DNA of 64,000 nt from Hirundichthys speculiger (taxonomy: Eukaryota; Chordata; Actinopteri; Beloniformes; Exocoetidae), in contig JAGFBZ010002033.1 in the NCBI GenBank assembly GCA_018398805.1, positions 2,193,501-2,257,500 of the forward strand, in the 5' to 3' direction. A program made the translations under genes and the position numbers. This document shows, one piece after another, positions 12,995-23,705 of the stretch; the stretch's first letter is position 1, and each line of letters starts with the position of its first letter. The notes under the pieces are model-generated. The model searched no databases and was not told the origin of the DNA. It saw only the letters and a list, made by a program, of their open reading frames with translations.

Positions 12995-13541
12995 AGGGCC
13001 CTATGAAATCCGTTTTATTTTTTCTCAAATTCTGTTTTTATTTTTTTCATTTTCCGTTTTTAAGTTTTGAGAATTCCGTTTTAAGCATTTTACACAAATT
13101 TAACCCCAAGACAGTATATAAAGTAATGGAATATAGACAATTTATGCAATTATAACTGTATACTATAATGTTTTCATACTTTTAAACATATTGTGTCCGA
13201 CAAAACATTCATTTTTTGACAAATAAAAAAAAAAAATCAAAAGATCTTTTTATGTAATAAATAACTAAGAAAAAAATAACACAAATAGCTCAAATCTATT
13301 CAAAGTACAAAAAAGAAAGAAATTGAAACAGCAGTAAAGTAATCGTTTTAGCTTGTACCTGACATTTTTCAGGTATGTCATGACAAACTGTGTCTGATAA
13401 CAGAAAAAACTATATTTACTATAGCTGATGTTGATACTATGAAATCCAAAGCACTGAACACTGGTTGTGTGTATGAGGTGTTCCAGCTATTACAAACATC
13501 ACCGTTTAAATAAATAATTGTCAGCCTCTTTGTGTTTAGCT
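12995..13541 (+). mobile_element. Truncated AGGGCCCTATG-type hAT element
   Basis: It begins AGGGCCCTATGAAATCCG and runs closely parallel to the first 680 bases of the full copy at 31425-32882, sharing phrases such as TTTAACCCCAAGACAGTATA and GTCAGCCTCTTTGTGTTTAG. Similarity stops after TTTAGCT at about 13541, so the right half and right terminus are absent. It lacks the AAT/AAAT microsatellite expansion present in the other copy (that position here is a short AAATAAATAATTG). Confidence 0.75.
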
Positions 13542-15396
13542 GGGACAGCCCTGTGTATGTGTACACTTGGTAATGATTGTGAGCAGATATTGGTCACATT
13601 CATAGCGGTGATTCCAAGTGATGGCTTCCCGAGAACAAGTCTTCCAACATTATTGAACAAATGGATAGTTTGTCCCTACCATCAGATATGCCAGTGTAAA
13701 CAGTCCATGTACAGAGGATGAAGGCTTGCATGACTACCAAGATTTACTGGCAGGAGACGGTTTGTTTGTCTCTTTTCTTTTCATGTTTGTCTCAGTTTTT
13801 TTTTTTCTCCTCACTAACTTTCATGTTCATTTTCTAAGTACCACATTCAGGAAGCAACAATTCCCTGAAGTTTCATTGAGAATGAAACTCAAAGTTTCCC
13901 AGACATTTATTCACCAAGAGGTAATTTGCTTTTGTGTGTTGTGTGTCAACGCCTGGGTTGCAACAACTGCTCCAATACATATGATTTATGGTGCAATTAT
14001 CAGGGTCAGGTCAGACATGGCATAAACCACTGAAACATATCATGCAGGTGGAATAATCAAGGTAACTTAAATTTAACTGAATACAATTTATTTTGTAGAA
14101 TTTAATTTAAAGTAAAACAAATTTAAAAAAAAATTTTACTTGAAAAATGTCATTGTTTAGTGTCTTTTTAAACTTCAATGACTTAAAAAAAAATATATTC
14201 TTTCTGTTCTTGATCCAAGAAAACAATGTTTCTGTTCATCAAAAGCACAGTTTAAGATGGCACATCATCTATTTTCAGAATAATTGAAAATGTGTTGGTG
14301 AATAATCCCAGATACTAACTACTGATATTGGCCACATAAAAGTCCTGAAGAATGAGATCTTCAGCTTGACGTGCCATAAAATAATAGAAAGATTTACTTT
14401 GGAAATGAAAAGCAAATAAAAGACTTCTTTGAACTGCCTTTTGAAGGGCTTTACAAGTTCTCCACTGCGGAAAAAGAAAAAAGAATTCCCTTAATCTTAA
14501 CGATTCTTTCAAAGTTGCTCTTCTTTACAAGCAAAGCAGAGGAAACATAGTTGGGTTGATATTCTTTGTTCTTTCTCTTGAAATGAACATTGTTGTTACT
14601 TCAGGTCTCACATTAGCAAAAAAAAAAAGTCAATATGTCACTAAGCAGTACAGCTGGTCATCATGTTGGCTCAGCCTGAGGTCAATGAGGAGATTAACCA
14701 TCTTTTTTCTCATTCTGGTTTCATTGCTCAGCCACGGATGAAATCCAATAGATGCATTGAAGCACCGACTCCAGGCTGTTTGACACATGACCCCTGAAAA
14801 TGATGAACAGGATGTGGCAGATTGACAAGAGTGTGCATAAATGTGGCGTGCAAATTTGACTGATAAATGCAGATGCACTGCATATTTGGGCTGTAAGCAT
14901 TGTATGCCACAGGGATATGGAGAGATCACAGGGTTAATTGACTGTAAAGCCATAGACTTTCAAGTCTTATGATCACAATCAACATCTTCTTCACACAAAT
15001 GCTGATAGATCTTCTCTGTCAAGGTCAATTGCAGACATTGCTCTGGAGAAGTTAGATTTTTTTTGTGGGTTACATTGTACGCTTGTGTGTCTCTGTGTGT
15101 TAGTCTGTGTGAAGATAAGTTGTCATTCTGTCCGGTCAAGAGCATGCCCAGGCACAGCACTACAACTGCTCTTTAAACTTTGCTTTCTCTTCTCACTGTG
15201 GAGAGAGTCTATTTCAACTAAAAGATGCAACACTATCTGTTAAAATCTCTGGAAGAATTTCATTTAGATACATGCTGATGCCTTATTTGCTTTGTCTCTT
15301 CATGTGTTTACATTAATTTCTCAGAGTCTGCTCAGTTTGTCGTGTATGACATAAGATTCCAGTCTAACACAATTTATTATTATTCTATCCATATAG
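13542..15396. other. No gene recognised
   Basis: Unique-looking AT-rich sequence. The longest frames are about 100 codons, overlap on opposite strands and carry no motif I recognise. I could not delimit any transposon end. Confidence 0.45.
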
Positions 15397-15792
15397 GCAA
15401 GGCAAGTTTATTTGTAGAGCACAATTCGTACACAAGGCAATTCAAAGATGCATAAAATCACAAGAAGGCAAATAGAATAATTCCATACAAGCATAAACAT
15501 AATCATTAATAAATGAAATTAAAAATTAATTAGAAAAATAAAAAAAAATTAAATTCAAAATGAAGAGTGCAGATAAAATCCTTTCAGTTGTCATATGCAC
15601 ATCTAAACAGAACTGTTTTCAGCCTGGATCTGAACATTGTCAGACTTGAGGCCTGTCTCACATCTTCTGGAAGACCGTTCCAGATTTTAGGAGCATAAAA
15701 CTGAAATGCAGCTTCACCTTGTTTAGTCCTGACTCTAGGCACCAGCAGGAGACCTCTACCTGAGGTTCTCAGAGTCCGGGTTGGTTCATATG

Positions 15793-16041
15793 TCTTGATA
15801 TTTTGATATTTATTTATTTGAATAGAAGTATTTTATCCTCCTTTTTTTTTTTTTTAAGAGACAAAAAAGAGGGAGTTTTGTTATGTTTGTGGTGCATGGG
15901 GGGGGGTTCAGGGGTAATGGGAAGATGGCTTTGCGACTTTGGGGTGTGTGACGGCTTTTATTTTGTTTTAATGTGCATTGTTTTTATTATTATTTTATTT
16001 TATTTTATTTTATTTTATATTGTTTTATTTTATTTTATTTT

Positions 16042-16072
<31 letters not shown>

Positions 16073-16153
16073 TGTAAAGCACTTTGTGTTGTCTGAGGGC
16101 ATGAAAAGCGTTCTATAAATAAAGTTTGATTTGATTTGATTTGATTTGATTTG
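15793..16153 (+). mobile_element. Sense retroposon inserted in the antisense L2
   Basis: The segment ends CTATAAATAAAGTTTGATTTGATTTGAT, a sense LINE/SINE tail with TTGAT repeats, opposite in orientation to the host L2. The 5-mer ATATG occurs at both junctions (15788-15792 and 16154-16158), and deleting the insert rejoins the L2 sequence (...GGTTCATATG-GCTCTAACAT...). The body includes T, G and TTTTA/TTTA simple tracts (15841-15856, 15900-15908, 15970-16072), so part may be expanded microsatellite. No coding frame. Confidence 0.65.
15970..16072. repeat. (TTTTA)n/(TTTA)n simple repeat
   Basis: Pentamer TTTTA units grade into tetramer TTTA units, inside the sense retroposon. Confidence 0.9.
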
Positions 16154-16834
16154 ATATGGCTCTAACATATCAGAGATGTACTTTGGGGCTAGACCATGAA
16201 GAGACTTGTAGACAAGCAGAGCTGTTTTAAAGTCTGTTTTCTGAGTGACAGGAAGCCAGAGACCTCAGGACTGGATTAATATGGTTGTATTTCCTGGTTC
16301 TAGTCAGGAGTCATGCAGCAGCGTTCTGGATGTACTGCAGCTGTCTTACAGCTTGTTTAGAGCCCAGTGAGCAGGCCGTTACAGTAGTCTAACCTGGTGG
16401 AGACAAACGCATGGATAAGTCTTTCTAAATCTGGTTTAGACACTATTCCTTTAATTCTGGCAATGTTTTTTAGATGGTAAAAAGCTGCTGATGTTATCAC
16501 TTTAATGTGGCTGTTAAAGTTCAAGTCTGAATCCAATATTACCCCTAAATTTCTGACCTGATTTTTAGGTTCTAGAGAGATATAATGCCAAATCTTAAAA
16601 AGCAGTCTGGCTCAGGAATCCTGAGCATACAGATGGCTCCTGATGTGGCAGCAGCCATTAGTGGAAAATTTAATGCAAATTTAAAATCTTGCAGAAGTGC
16701 TTCAGATAAATAATTGCAAGCATGAATGTTCCCATGTCATGTTGCATTTAGGCATTTCGTGAACAAGAATAACAACAGTCTTAACATGCATGACACAAGG
16801 TTAAGAAATGGTGTTTTAGTCATTTTGAACTGCA

Positions 16835-16837
<3 letters not shown>

Positions 16838-16889
<52 letters not shown>

Positions 16890-16911
16890 TATATATCTAT
16901 ATATATATATA
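16838..16911. repeat. (TA)n microsatellite
   Basis: About 74 bases of almost pure TA dinucleotide with two small interruptions (AGAT and TCTA) at the right side. Confidence 0.95.
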
Positions 16912-17010
16912 GTGTATGTGACATACTGTGCTACTTGTTAACTTTCTGTCTCAGTCGTTGCTTCTCATGCACTCATTCACTTCGCTGCACATGCACTTAC
17001 AGTAATGTCG

Positions 17011-17056
17011 CATAGATAGACATACAGATGGATAGACAGACAGACAGATAGATAGC
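17011..17056. repeat. (GATA/GACA)n microsatellite
   Basis: Imperfect tetramer run of AGAT and AGAC units, about 45 bases. Confidence 0.85.
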
Positions 17057-17910
17057 ATCTGCCTGGTTGTTTCTGTCACTGCCATGTGTTCAAACCCCAT
17101 TAAGCTTTCAGGAATGCTCTTTGCAACAGCAATCTCAGTTCATTTAAAGGGTTTTCAGTGGGATTTTGGTCAGCACTCATTGCCGTCACTTTTTTCAAAG
17201 GGTTATTTTCCTTGTTTTTGTTTGTATGCCTCAGGTCTTTTCTCTTTCTGTTAAGAGATGAAGACCTTCTCCTCAAATCTTCAACTCTTAACATTTTTTT
17301 TGACACATGACCTAACATGTCCTTGCAATCCTTTGACTTCATCTTTCCTTCGAAACTCTCTTTGTCTCCAAGAGCAAAGACAGCACAACAAAGCAGCCAC
17401 TATGTTTGAATGTGAATAAAGTGGTCTTTCCATGTGAGCTTAATTTGTTCACTGAATCTTTTCACTTTAGAATACACTATAAAGCATTATACTAGAAATA
17501 ACTTATGTATGACTGTTTGTTTTTCCCCCTTCCATTTCCTTTATTCTAATTGTTGGCCTTTACCAATAAGCCCCGCTTGGTTTAGGAGGTACTTCAGGCT
17601 TAAACCACAACTCCAGATTGCTGCAGGTCAGCCTCAGGCTCTGAACATGTGGTACATTGTATTTTCTTCTACAATCTGCCTAGTGTTTCTTTGCACCACA
17701 TCCTAGAGGCATTCTGTTTTATGATGGTGAAACTTCCTACAACTATTACAAATTGCTTAAACAGTATTTAAAAAAAACCTTCAGAGGCACACTGTTAGCC
17801 TTTGACTTTTTTTTTATGACAGCAGCTTGTGTTCTCAGAAAATTCCTTCATTTTCACCAGTGTGAAAAAGACTCTTGAGACAGTTAGCCTTGTTATATGC
17901 TGCAAAAAGC

Positions 17911-18272
17911 CCCATCCATCCATCCTTTCATATACTCTTTATTCTGGTCAGGGTAATGGGGGGCTGGAGCCCACCCCTGCTGCCATGCAACCTGGGCAGT
18001 TTTCCAGTCTCTTGAAGGCCCCACAAAAGCCAACAACGACCCTCCCTCAGTCCTTCGATCAGTTTAGAGTCACCAATCAACCTAACAAGCATGTTGACTG
18101 GACTGTGGGGAGAAGCTGGAGTAACCAGAGAAAGAAATCCATGCAGGCACAGGGGAGAGCGCAACCCAAACTCTACACAGAACTATACACAGAAATGCTC
18201 CAGCTGAGATTCAACCAGAAATCCTCATGCTGTGATGATGGAAACTAGTACGCCTTAATGCTGCCCCACATA
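17911..18272 (-). repeat. tRNA-type SINE, antisense
   Basis: Plus-strand order is CATCCATCCATC (tail in reverse), GGGGGGCTGGAGCCCA, then AGTCACCAATCAACCTAACA, ACTGTGGGGAGAAGC, and a head containing TTCAACCAGAAATCCTCATG. On the minus strand this becomes a tRNA-like head followed by the conserved body and a GGATGGATGG tail, the order of a common fish SINE family. It is more divergent than the neighbouring copy at 18309. No clear target duplication seen. Confidence 0.7.
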
Positions 18273-18308
18273 TAGTTATTCATTGATTAATTCAGGCTAC
18301 AGGAACAT

Positions 18309-18550
18309 CCATCCATTATCTATGCCTGCTTAATCCTACGCAGGATCATGGGGAACTGCATGATCCTGCTCTCTTCGGGCAAAAAGCAGGGCTACACCAG
18401 TCCATCACAGGGCAACATGTAGACGAACAACCACACACACATGGGAGGAACATGTAAACTCCACACAGAAAGGCCCCTTGCTGAAGTTTGAACCAGGAAC
18501 CTTCTTGCTGTGAGTCAACAATGCTAACCACCAAGCCACCGTGCTGCTGT
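18309..18550 (-). repeat. tRNA-type SINE, antisense, with 11-bp target duplication
   Basis: Shows the same family features as its neighbour: CATCCATTATCTATGCC tail side, CCAGTCCATCACAGGGCAAC, AACTCCACACAGAAAGGCC, then GAACCAGGAACCTTCTTGCT and GCTAACCACCAAGCCACCGT, which reversed form the B-box and A-box of a tRNA-like promoter. Perfect 11-bp duplications TACAGGAACAT flank it (18298-18308 and 18551-18561), indicating LINE-driven insertion and a fairly young copy. Confidence 0.85.
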
Positions 18551-18561
18551 TACAGGAACAT

Positions 18562-19543
18562 ATTTTGCAAAATACTCCAAATTAAAAACATTTGTCCGTT
18601 TGCATACATCTCCCAGTATATTCTTAAACCAATTAGGGGTTGCCGACATAGTGGAATTGCTGTTCTGTGCCCCAATGTTTGTCCAGTCTGCTTCGACAGA
18701 TGGTCATATGAGACAGACTGCTTATACTCATACAGCTTGTACACATTTTCCTCCACATAATTGCCATCAATATGCGCTTATGTACTGATTCTCTTTGATG
18801 GGCTCAAGCCCGTGCACTTTTGGCTGCTGGGAGGCAACATGATGTCTGACAACACCAGACATAATCTTTTCCATATACAACTGCTTATCCAACAAAAATG
18901 ACATGAGTTCTCTGCAGAGAGTAGTGAAATGGTTTTCTTTTTGTATCTAAAAAAACAAAACAAACAACAACAGCAAGCTTTTAGGTGTGTAAAAAATTGG
19001 CAGTGGCAAATGACAGGAATGATAATTTCCCCTGATTCTCTGCATGACAGCTGGGTAAACAGTTCTGTATGCGCCAGCAAAGTTGGACAGCATATGTTTT
19101 TGATCACTGCAACATTCTCAGCAAATATGGCATCTTTAGTTGGGAAATCCTGAAGATATACACTGGCAATTACCGCATGTTCCATTTCCTAATTGCCATG
19201 TCTCCACTCCAACAACTGCTTGGCACATTACAGAAATGCTAAGAAAGGACCATTGTCCTCGCAGCTAAGAATGAAATAAAACTAAATACAGCTGCTGACA
19301 ATTAGGTCCATCTGTATGCCACCTTTTCCCCTACCCCAGAGTGTTTGAGTGTCATCTCTGGAAAGATCGAGACCCTCCAGTCTTTATTGGCACATCTGTC
19401 TGCTCTTCTCCTCTATTAAAAAAGAGAGCAGCTGTGATTTCATAACCTTGCTGCTCTCTGGGTTTTCAGAAAAGCTTTATTCTTGAGGCATTGCCCAGAA
19501 ATTATGCGGAAGGTCAGTTGTTGTTCGCATCAAACTAGTTGCC
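18562..19543. other. No gene recognised
   Basis: Unique-looking sequence. A minus-strand frame at 18778-19185 (135 codons) and a plus-strand frame at 18929-19153 overlap each other and have no recognisable motif. I do not call either a gene. Confidence 0.45.
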
Positions 19544-19551
19544 CTAAGAGC

Positions 19552-19985
19552 TAGAGCTGAGCGATTTTATCGATTCTGCTATATATATCGATATTTTATC
19601 AAGTATAGATTTTTCAGCTGCAGGCATTGATATTCTAAGCTTCTTTCAAAATCCCCCGTGTCCCACCTTTAAAAGCTTGCAAGCAACAATTTGCACTGTT
19701 TAAATAAATGAAACTATTTTTCTCAACAAATCTTTTATTCATTTTGTCCAGCATTTGCAAGCTGCCTGTCAGCCATATAATGTGTAATTGATGCTTTCAT
19801 TTCAATAAATTAAAACAAAGTCATTGGAACACTCACAAGACGTCATCAAAATCACTTTTTTCCTTAAAAATCTTTCGTAAAATGATCTAAATGTTTTGTA
19901 AGATGAATATGGATATATATTGTATTATGAGCTGAATATCGTGTTTCGTATCGTATCAAGAGATTAGTGTATCGCTACAGCCCTA
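19552..19985. mobile_element. hAT-type MITE with perfect 8-bp target duplication
   Basis: Left end TAGAGCTGAGCGAT and right end ATCGCTACAGCCCTA are imperfect inverted repeats of the TAGGGCTG-(A)GCGAT type. CTAAGAGC is repeated exactly at 19544-19551 and 19986-19993. The element is 434 bp, rich in TATCGAT-like motifs near both ends, and has no coding capacity. Confidence 0.88.
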
Positions 19986-19993
19986 CTAAGAGC

Positions 19994-21085
19994 GGCTGTG
20001 GATCAACCCAGAGGTGGCAGATGTTGGTCTTCTAGCACTGCAGCCTTGGAAATATTTAGGAATTGACACATCATTAGCGCTGACTAGCCTCCTCTGTACC
20101 TGTTGCTTTAACTTTCTTTGCAAGCTCCAGAGGTCCTCGTTGTGACTGTATGCAGTTTCGGGGTTAGGTCATGAGCTTAATGTAGTTCACAACAACTGAT
20201 TGTGCTGTTTATTTATTTATACCCTAAATGTTTGGTTCAGTTTGGACAGTGGTCAGTGGTATACTGGAGGCATATAAAAGGAAGCTCTATATGAGAGTAT
20301 CTGGAAATGTGTGACTGACAAAGAACTTGTAAAGGGCTTTGCAGACCCAAAATAAGATTGAAAGGCTCTGTAAAAAATATGGGCCTTTTATGCATTTGCT
20401 GAAATTAGTTTTCTCTTATGAAACACCAACATCGATTACTCAGCTCTTTACTCATTTCTCCTTGCAAAGTACAAAAGTACCAGCAATGTTCTCTTACAGG
20501 ATTCATGAAAAGAATAGCCGAGCACTCTGGGCCGTGTTTATTTGTCACTGTAAAACCTTAATGTTTCGCATAATTTATTTACATTTAAGTTATAAAAGGC
20601 GGTACTGTATCTTTTATGGATCCCCATCTGCTTCTCATCAAGCTATGCACATATCTGTTAATAATCCATTAATTTGAGCAAAGTGTGTTGGAGTAGAGAA
20701 ACATCTAAAACATGCAGAGCAGCGGGACCTGTATTGAACATCATGGTGTTAGACTGCATGAATGTACATGTATGACTTGTAATATTCATGTCTGAATTAA
20801 GAAGCAAAGGGTTACTGCCTGGATGACCGAGAAACCCTGTCGTTATGACACTGGATGGCATGACCTTGAACTCTGATGCTACCTACATAATATTGCCAAA
20901 ATTAGGAACATCCTGTCTCAGAGTGACACATAAAAATGAGTTCATGCCTCAGTTTCAGATTGGATTACTGTGAAGGCGAGGCTTCAAACATTGTTTCATG
21001 GTTGTGTGTATAGCTAAATGTCATGTTGTCTGCATTTATATAGTAGCTACTTTTCTATATTTGTTGACCAGTCAAAGCCCTTTTA
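19994..21085. other. No gene recognised
   Basis: Unique AT-rich sequence. The frame at 20339-20677 (112 codons) has no recognisable motif. Confidence 0.45.
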
Positions 21086-21089
21086 CAAT

Positions 21090-21600
21090 ACATGCTACAA
21101 GGTGCACACGAGCTCTGTGACTAGCGCCGGACATCTTTACATGTTCCTCATGTGCTGCCGTAAAAAATAAAAGAAACATTTCCCGCACCACATCGGTGTG
21201 CTGTCGTGGCGTAACACACAAGAGGAGCGATATGGGAAACCTTCCAAAACCTGACAAATTTGTCTTTGAAACATGAATGTCATTCCCGACACTGATATGA
21301 ACATGAAGACGTTTGCATTTGGAGTCATGTCAATCTTTGGATCGACATACTGATGTAGGCAGATTTTCTCCAGCATGAACTACAACAAATGTTTTATGTT
21401 CAGACTCGATGGTTGATTGTTGTACGTGGCTGAGGAGAAAACAGGAGGATGACAACAGACTGAAATGGACTTAAGTCATAATTAAATACAAACTGGCCTA
21501 TTTTTATATTTACATTTTTTTTTAAGTTATTAAGCTGCAGCTATACGTTTTATTTATTTTAAAGTGGGCAGTGTTTTTTTCTCCTCATTCAAAAGATTCA
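21090..21600 (+). pseudogene. hAT-derived repeat, copy 1 (transposase C-terminal remnant)
   Basis: This block is a diverged copy of 54955-55735. Both share GACTAGCGC-GGACATCTTTA (copy 2 reads AACTAGCGCAGGACATC), ATAAAAGAA-CATTTCCC, GCATGAACTACA and TGAAATGGACTTAAGTCATAAT. Within it, CAATCTTTGGATCGACATAC lies where copy 2 encodes an SIFGSTYLCEQ motif, typical of the C-terminus of hAT transposases of the ZBED/GTF2IRD2 type. Compared with copy 2 it lacks about 185 bases after 21390 and a further block near 21575. Stops occur throughout. Exact ends are not defined. Confidence 0.6.
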
Positions 21601-21994
21601 AGATTTAATATATTTACTTCCATGTCAAAAAGTTGACAGGAATCTGTCTTGGTTCTGCTCCCAAACATACAGTACAGCAGCAGCCAATATACAGTCTTTA
21701 TCAGAGTTTGAGGATTCCCTTTGTTATAACAGGTAAAAACAGCAATAAAATGTTAACAGCTTTCTGTTCGTTGTTCTATAATTTCATAAATGCAACAAAC
21801 TAGAGTTCTTTTACAGTGGATGACAAAAAAAAATTGGAAATGAAACTTTAATTTGTATCTTGTATGACCTTTTGCATTAAAAACTTTAAAAACTGCCATA
21901 CTAGGAATAAGCCTTTGGGTGGATTCAAATCCCTCTGAATACAGAATAACTATTTATAAAACTTCATACACTCTTATCTTCATTTTACAGGTCA

Positions 21995-22080
21995 AATAAG
22001 TTTCGCGGCTCCAAATAAATTTTATAAGGGGGAGAGGGGCAAAAAATGTCCTTTTTGATAACAACGGTTGCCAACCCCTG
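21995..22080. mobile_element. hAT terminal fragment
   Basis: The sequence TTTCGCGGCTCCAAATAAATTT ... AAATGTCCTTTTTGATAA ... GGTTGCCAACCCCTG matches the right end of a common fish hAT family whose terminus is CAGGGGTTGGCAACC. The left end was not found upstream, so this is a fragment or the left part has decayed. Confidence 0.5.
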
Positions 22081-22374
22081 GTCTAGAATGTGTTTCAGCC
22101 ATAGTGCAGAAGTCAGCTAATGAAAACCTCTTCTTTTTAAGATGCCTGAGTTTTGTTGTTATCGTTGCATATCAGCTTCCACAGTGTGTGCTTGTGGATC
22201 ACCCCAAACACCGCCACCTATTGGTCAGTCATGGAACATGCATTTTGTTCTACTCAAAACCAAGTCAGAAATGCTGAATGTATTTCAACTGTAATTCACA
22301 CCATTACTGTCATTTTGCTGTTCTTGACAAACCTGATCTGCAGTGACAATTTTTTTCTGTAGAGTTTATATGCA

Positions 22375-22861
22375 GTATGTGATTGGAAGGCCGACGGGGC
22401 AGGAAAGCATATATCAACTGAAACAAGTGAGGATGATGCCAGAGACAGTGATAATGAATGATTGTCAGAAAAATACAAGGAGAAGATGAGGATTAGTCCA
22501 TGCTAGCAGTATTGGTAGTGGATCTCAGGATGCTGGAGGAGCTGTGGGTGGTGTGGTCGCTGATGATGCTGAGGGAGCTGAGGATGTACCACCAGACAGA
22601 GCTCAGGGACAGAAAAAAAAAAACCAGAAATGTCTGGAAAACAAAAGGAACCAGTTTGAGGGTGACCTGCCTCATTTTCTAGGGGAGTGGAGGGTGAATG
22701 TCAAGGGAACAGAGCCAATAGATTTCTTCCATCGATTTTCTGAAGATCTGTTGAATAAAATTGTACACAGTACCAACCTGTATGCTCTTCCAAATGGAAA
22801 AGAAAATTTGACCCTGACAACAGGAGAAATGAAAACTTTTTTTATGCATCTGGTCTCTTCT
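22375..22861 (+). pseudogene. piggyBac-derived (PGBD-like) transposase N-terminal fragment
   Basis: PiggyBac transposases cut at TTAA sites; PGBD genes are their descendants. An acidic stretch (STETSEDDARDSDNE) at about 22415-22460 is followed by a continuous frame from 22544. That frame contains the motifs PIDFFHRFSEDLLNKIV, HSTNLYALPNG and LTLTTGEMKTFF, in the order seen at the start of the DDE_Tnp_1_7 domain. The frame stops at 22861, before any catalytic aspartate, so only the N-terminal quarter remains. The end of the frame runs into a perfect hairpin at 22839-22881. I see no TTAA-bounded termini nearby. Confidence 0.7.
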
Positions 22862-22881
22862 TGAGACCAGATGCATAAAAA
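22839..22881. repeat. Perfect 19-bp inverted repeat with 5-base loop
   Basis: TTTTTATGCATCTGGTCTC (22839-22857) is followed by TTCTT and its exact reverse complement (22863-22881). The left arm is the last coding stretch of the PGBD-like fragment (MHLVSS), so the right arm looks like an inverted copy made at the point where the coding region ends. Confidence 0.95.
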
Positions 22882-23311
22882 CCAACTAACCGTCTGTGCT
22901 CTCCTCCAAACCAACTAACCACACTCACCTGTTCTGCAGACGGTTTAGTAGGTCTGTCGCCAACATTTCCCTGCCAGCTACTAGCCTGATTCTGCTCTGT
23001 GCCTTTTTTGACCTGAATTACTTTTAATTACTGGATTCTGTCCGGCCTCTTGCCTGACCTCTCATCAGTTTGGAAGTGTATCTTGTTTTTCTGTGTTCTG
23101 GATTCTTGGTGTTGGATCTTTGGTTTTCAGACTTGTTCTAGAATCAGATGCTTTGACAATTATTTGTGGACCTCTGAAAATCTTGGATTATTATTACCTT
23201 CTCATCTGTATGCTCCTCCTCTCCACTGGATTAGTCACCTTTAGAGCTACATCTTCTGCCACTACCTCTCCCTTCTACCAGGAAACTGACTGCTACCTTC
23301 TTCTCATCTGT
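22882..23311. other. Pyrimidine-rich stretch, no gene recognised
   Basis: The motif ACCAACTAACC occurs twice near 22881-22920. The rest is rich in CTT and CCT, broadly like transposon or LTR leader sequence, but I cannot assign it. It resumes after the MITE at 23706. Confidence 0.35.
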
Positions 23312-23319
23312 GTCCTGGT

Positions 23320-23697
23320 AAGGGGTGTGAAAAAAAATTGATTTGGCAACATATCGTGATTTTCAGGCCGCCCAATATAATATCGATATTTCAGCTTCAA
23401 AAATTGATATTGTCAGCATGTTGTAATGGTTACTTAAATGTGCAAAAACATTAATACTAAACAATAAATAGGTTGTTTTGAAGCAAATAGTTTTGACTCA
23501 ATTTGTCCTCTGAATGATCAATATCATCTGATGAACATACAGTAACTTGATTTTTCAACTCTACTTTTAATTTTGATATTAACCGGGTACAATATCGCAA
23601 TATATCGTGATATCGTGTTATCGTGATAATATCATATTGTGACCTAAGTATCATGATAGATATCGTATTGCGAGGTCCTTGCCAATACTCACCCTTA
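23320..23697. mobile_element. hAT-type MITE (ATATCG-rich)
   Basis: Starts AAGGGGTGTG and ends CTCACCCTTA, near-inverted termini. The flanking 8-mers GTCCTGGT (23312-23319) and GACCTGGT (23698-23705) match at 7 of 8. Subterminal ATATCGTGAT / ATCGTGATAT motifs recur at both sides. 378 bp, non-coding. Confidence 0.75.
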
Positions 23698-23705
23698 GAC
23701 CTGGT

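Larger units (their letters stand above)
15397..16610 (-). pseudogene. L2-type LINE 3' end with reverse transcriptase C-terminal region
   Basis: On the minus strand the sequence from about 16560 down encodes pieces such as VRNLGVILDSDLNFNSHIKV, ITSAAFYHLKNIARIKGIVS and HAFVSTRLDYCNGLLTGL. These match the region after the RT catalytic core in L2-clade LINEs. The element ends at its 3' side (15397) with a CTTGC-repeat tail next to TACAAATAAA. Stops and frame changes are present, so it is a 5'-truncated dead copy. The plus-strand phrase CTGGAAGACCGTTCCAGATT near 15670 belongs to the same frame. A separate retroelement (15793-16153) is inserted within it. Confidence 0.85.

Noticed and set aside
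15803..16096. 97-codon frame rich in Phe, Ile, Leu and Tyr
   Set aside because: It is a translation of TTTTA/TTTA simple repeats.
16726..16941. Frame with Tyr-Ile repeats
   Set aside because: It is a translation of the TA microsatellite.
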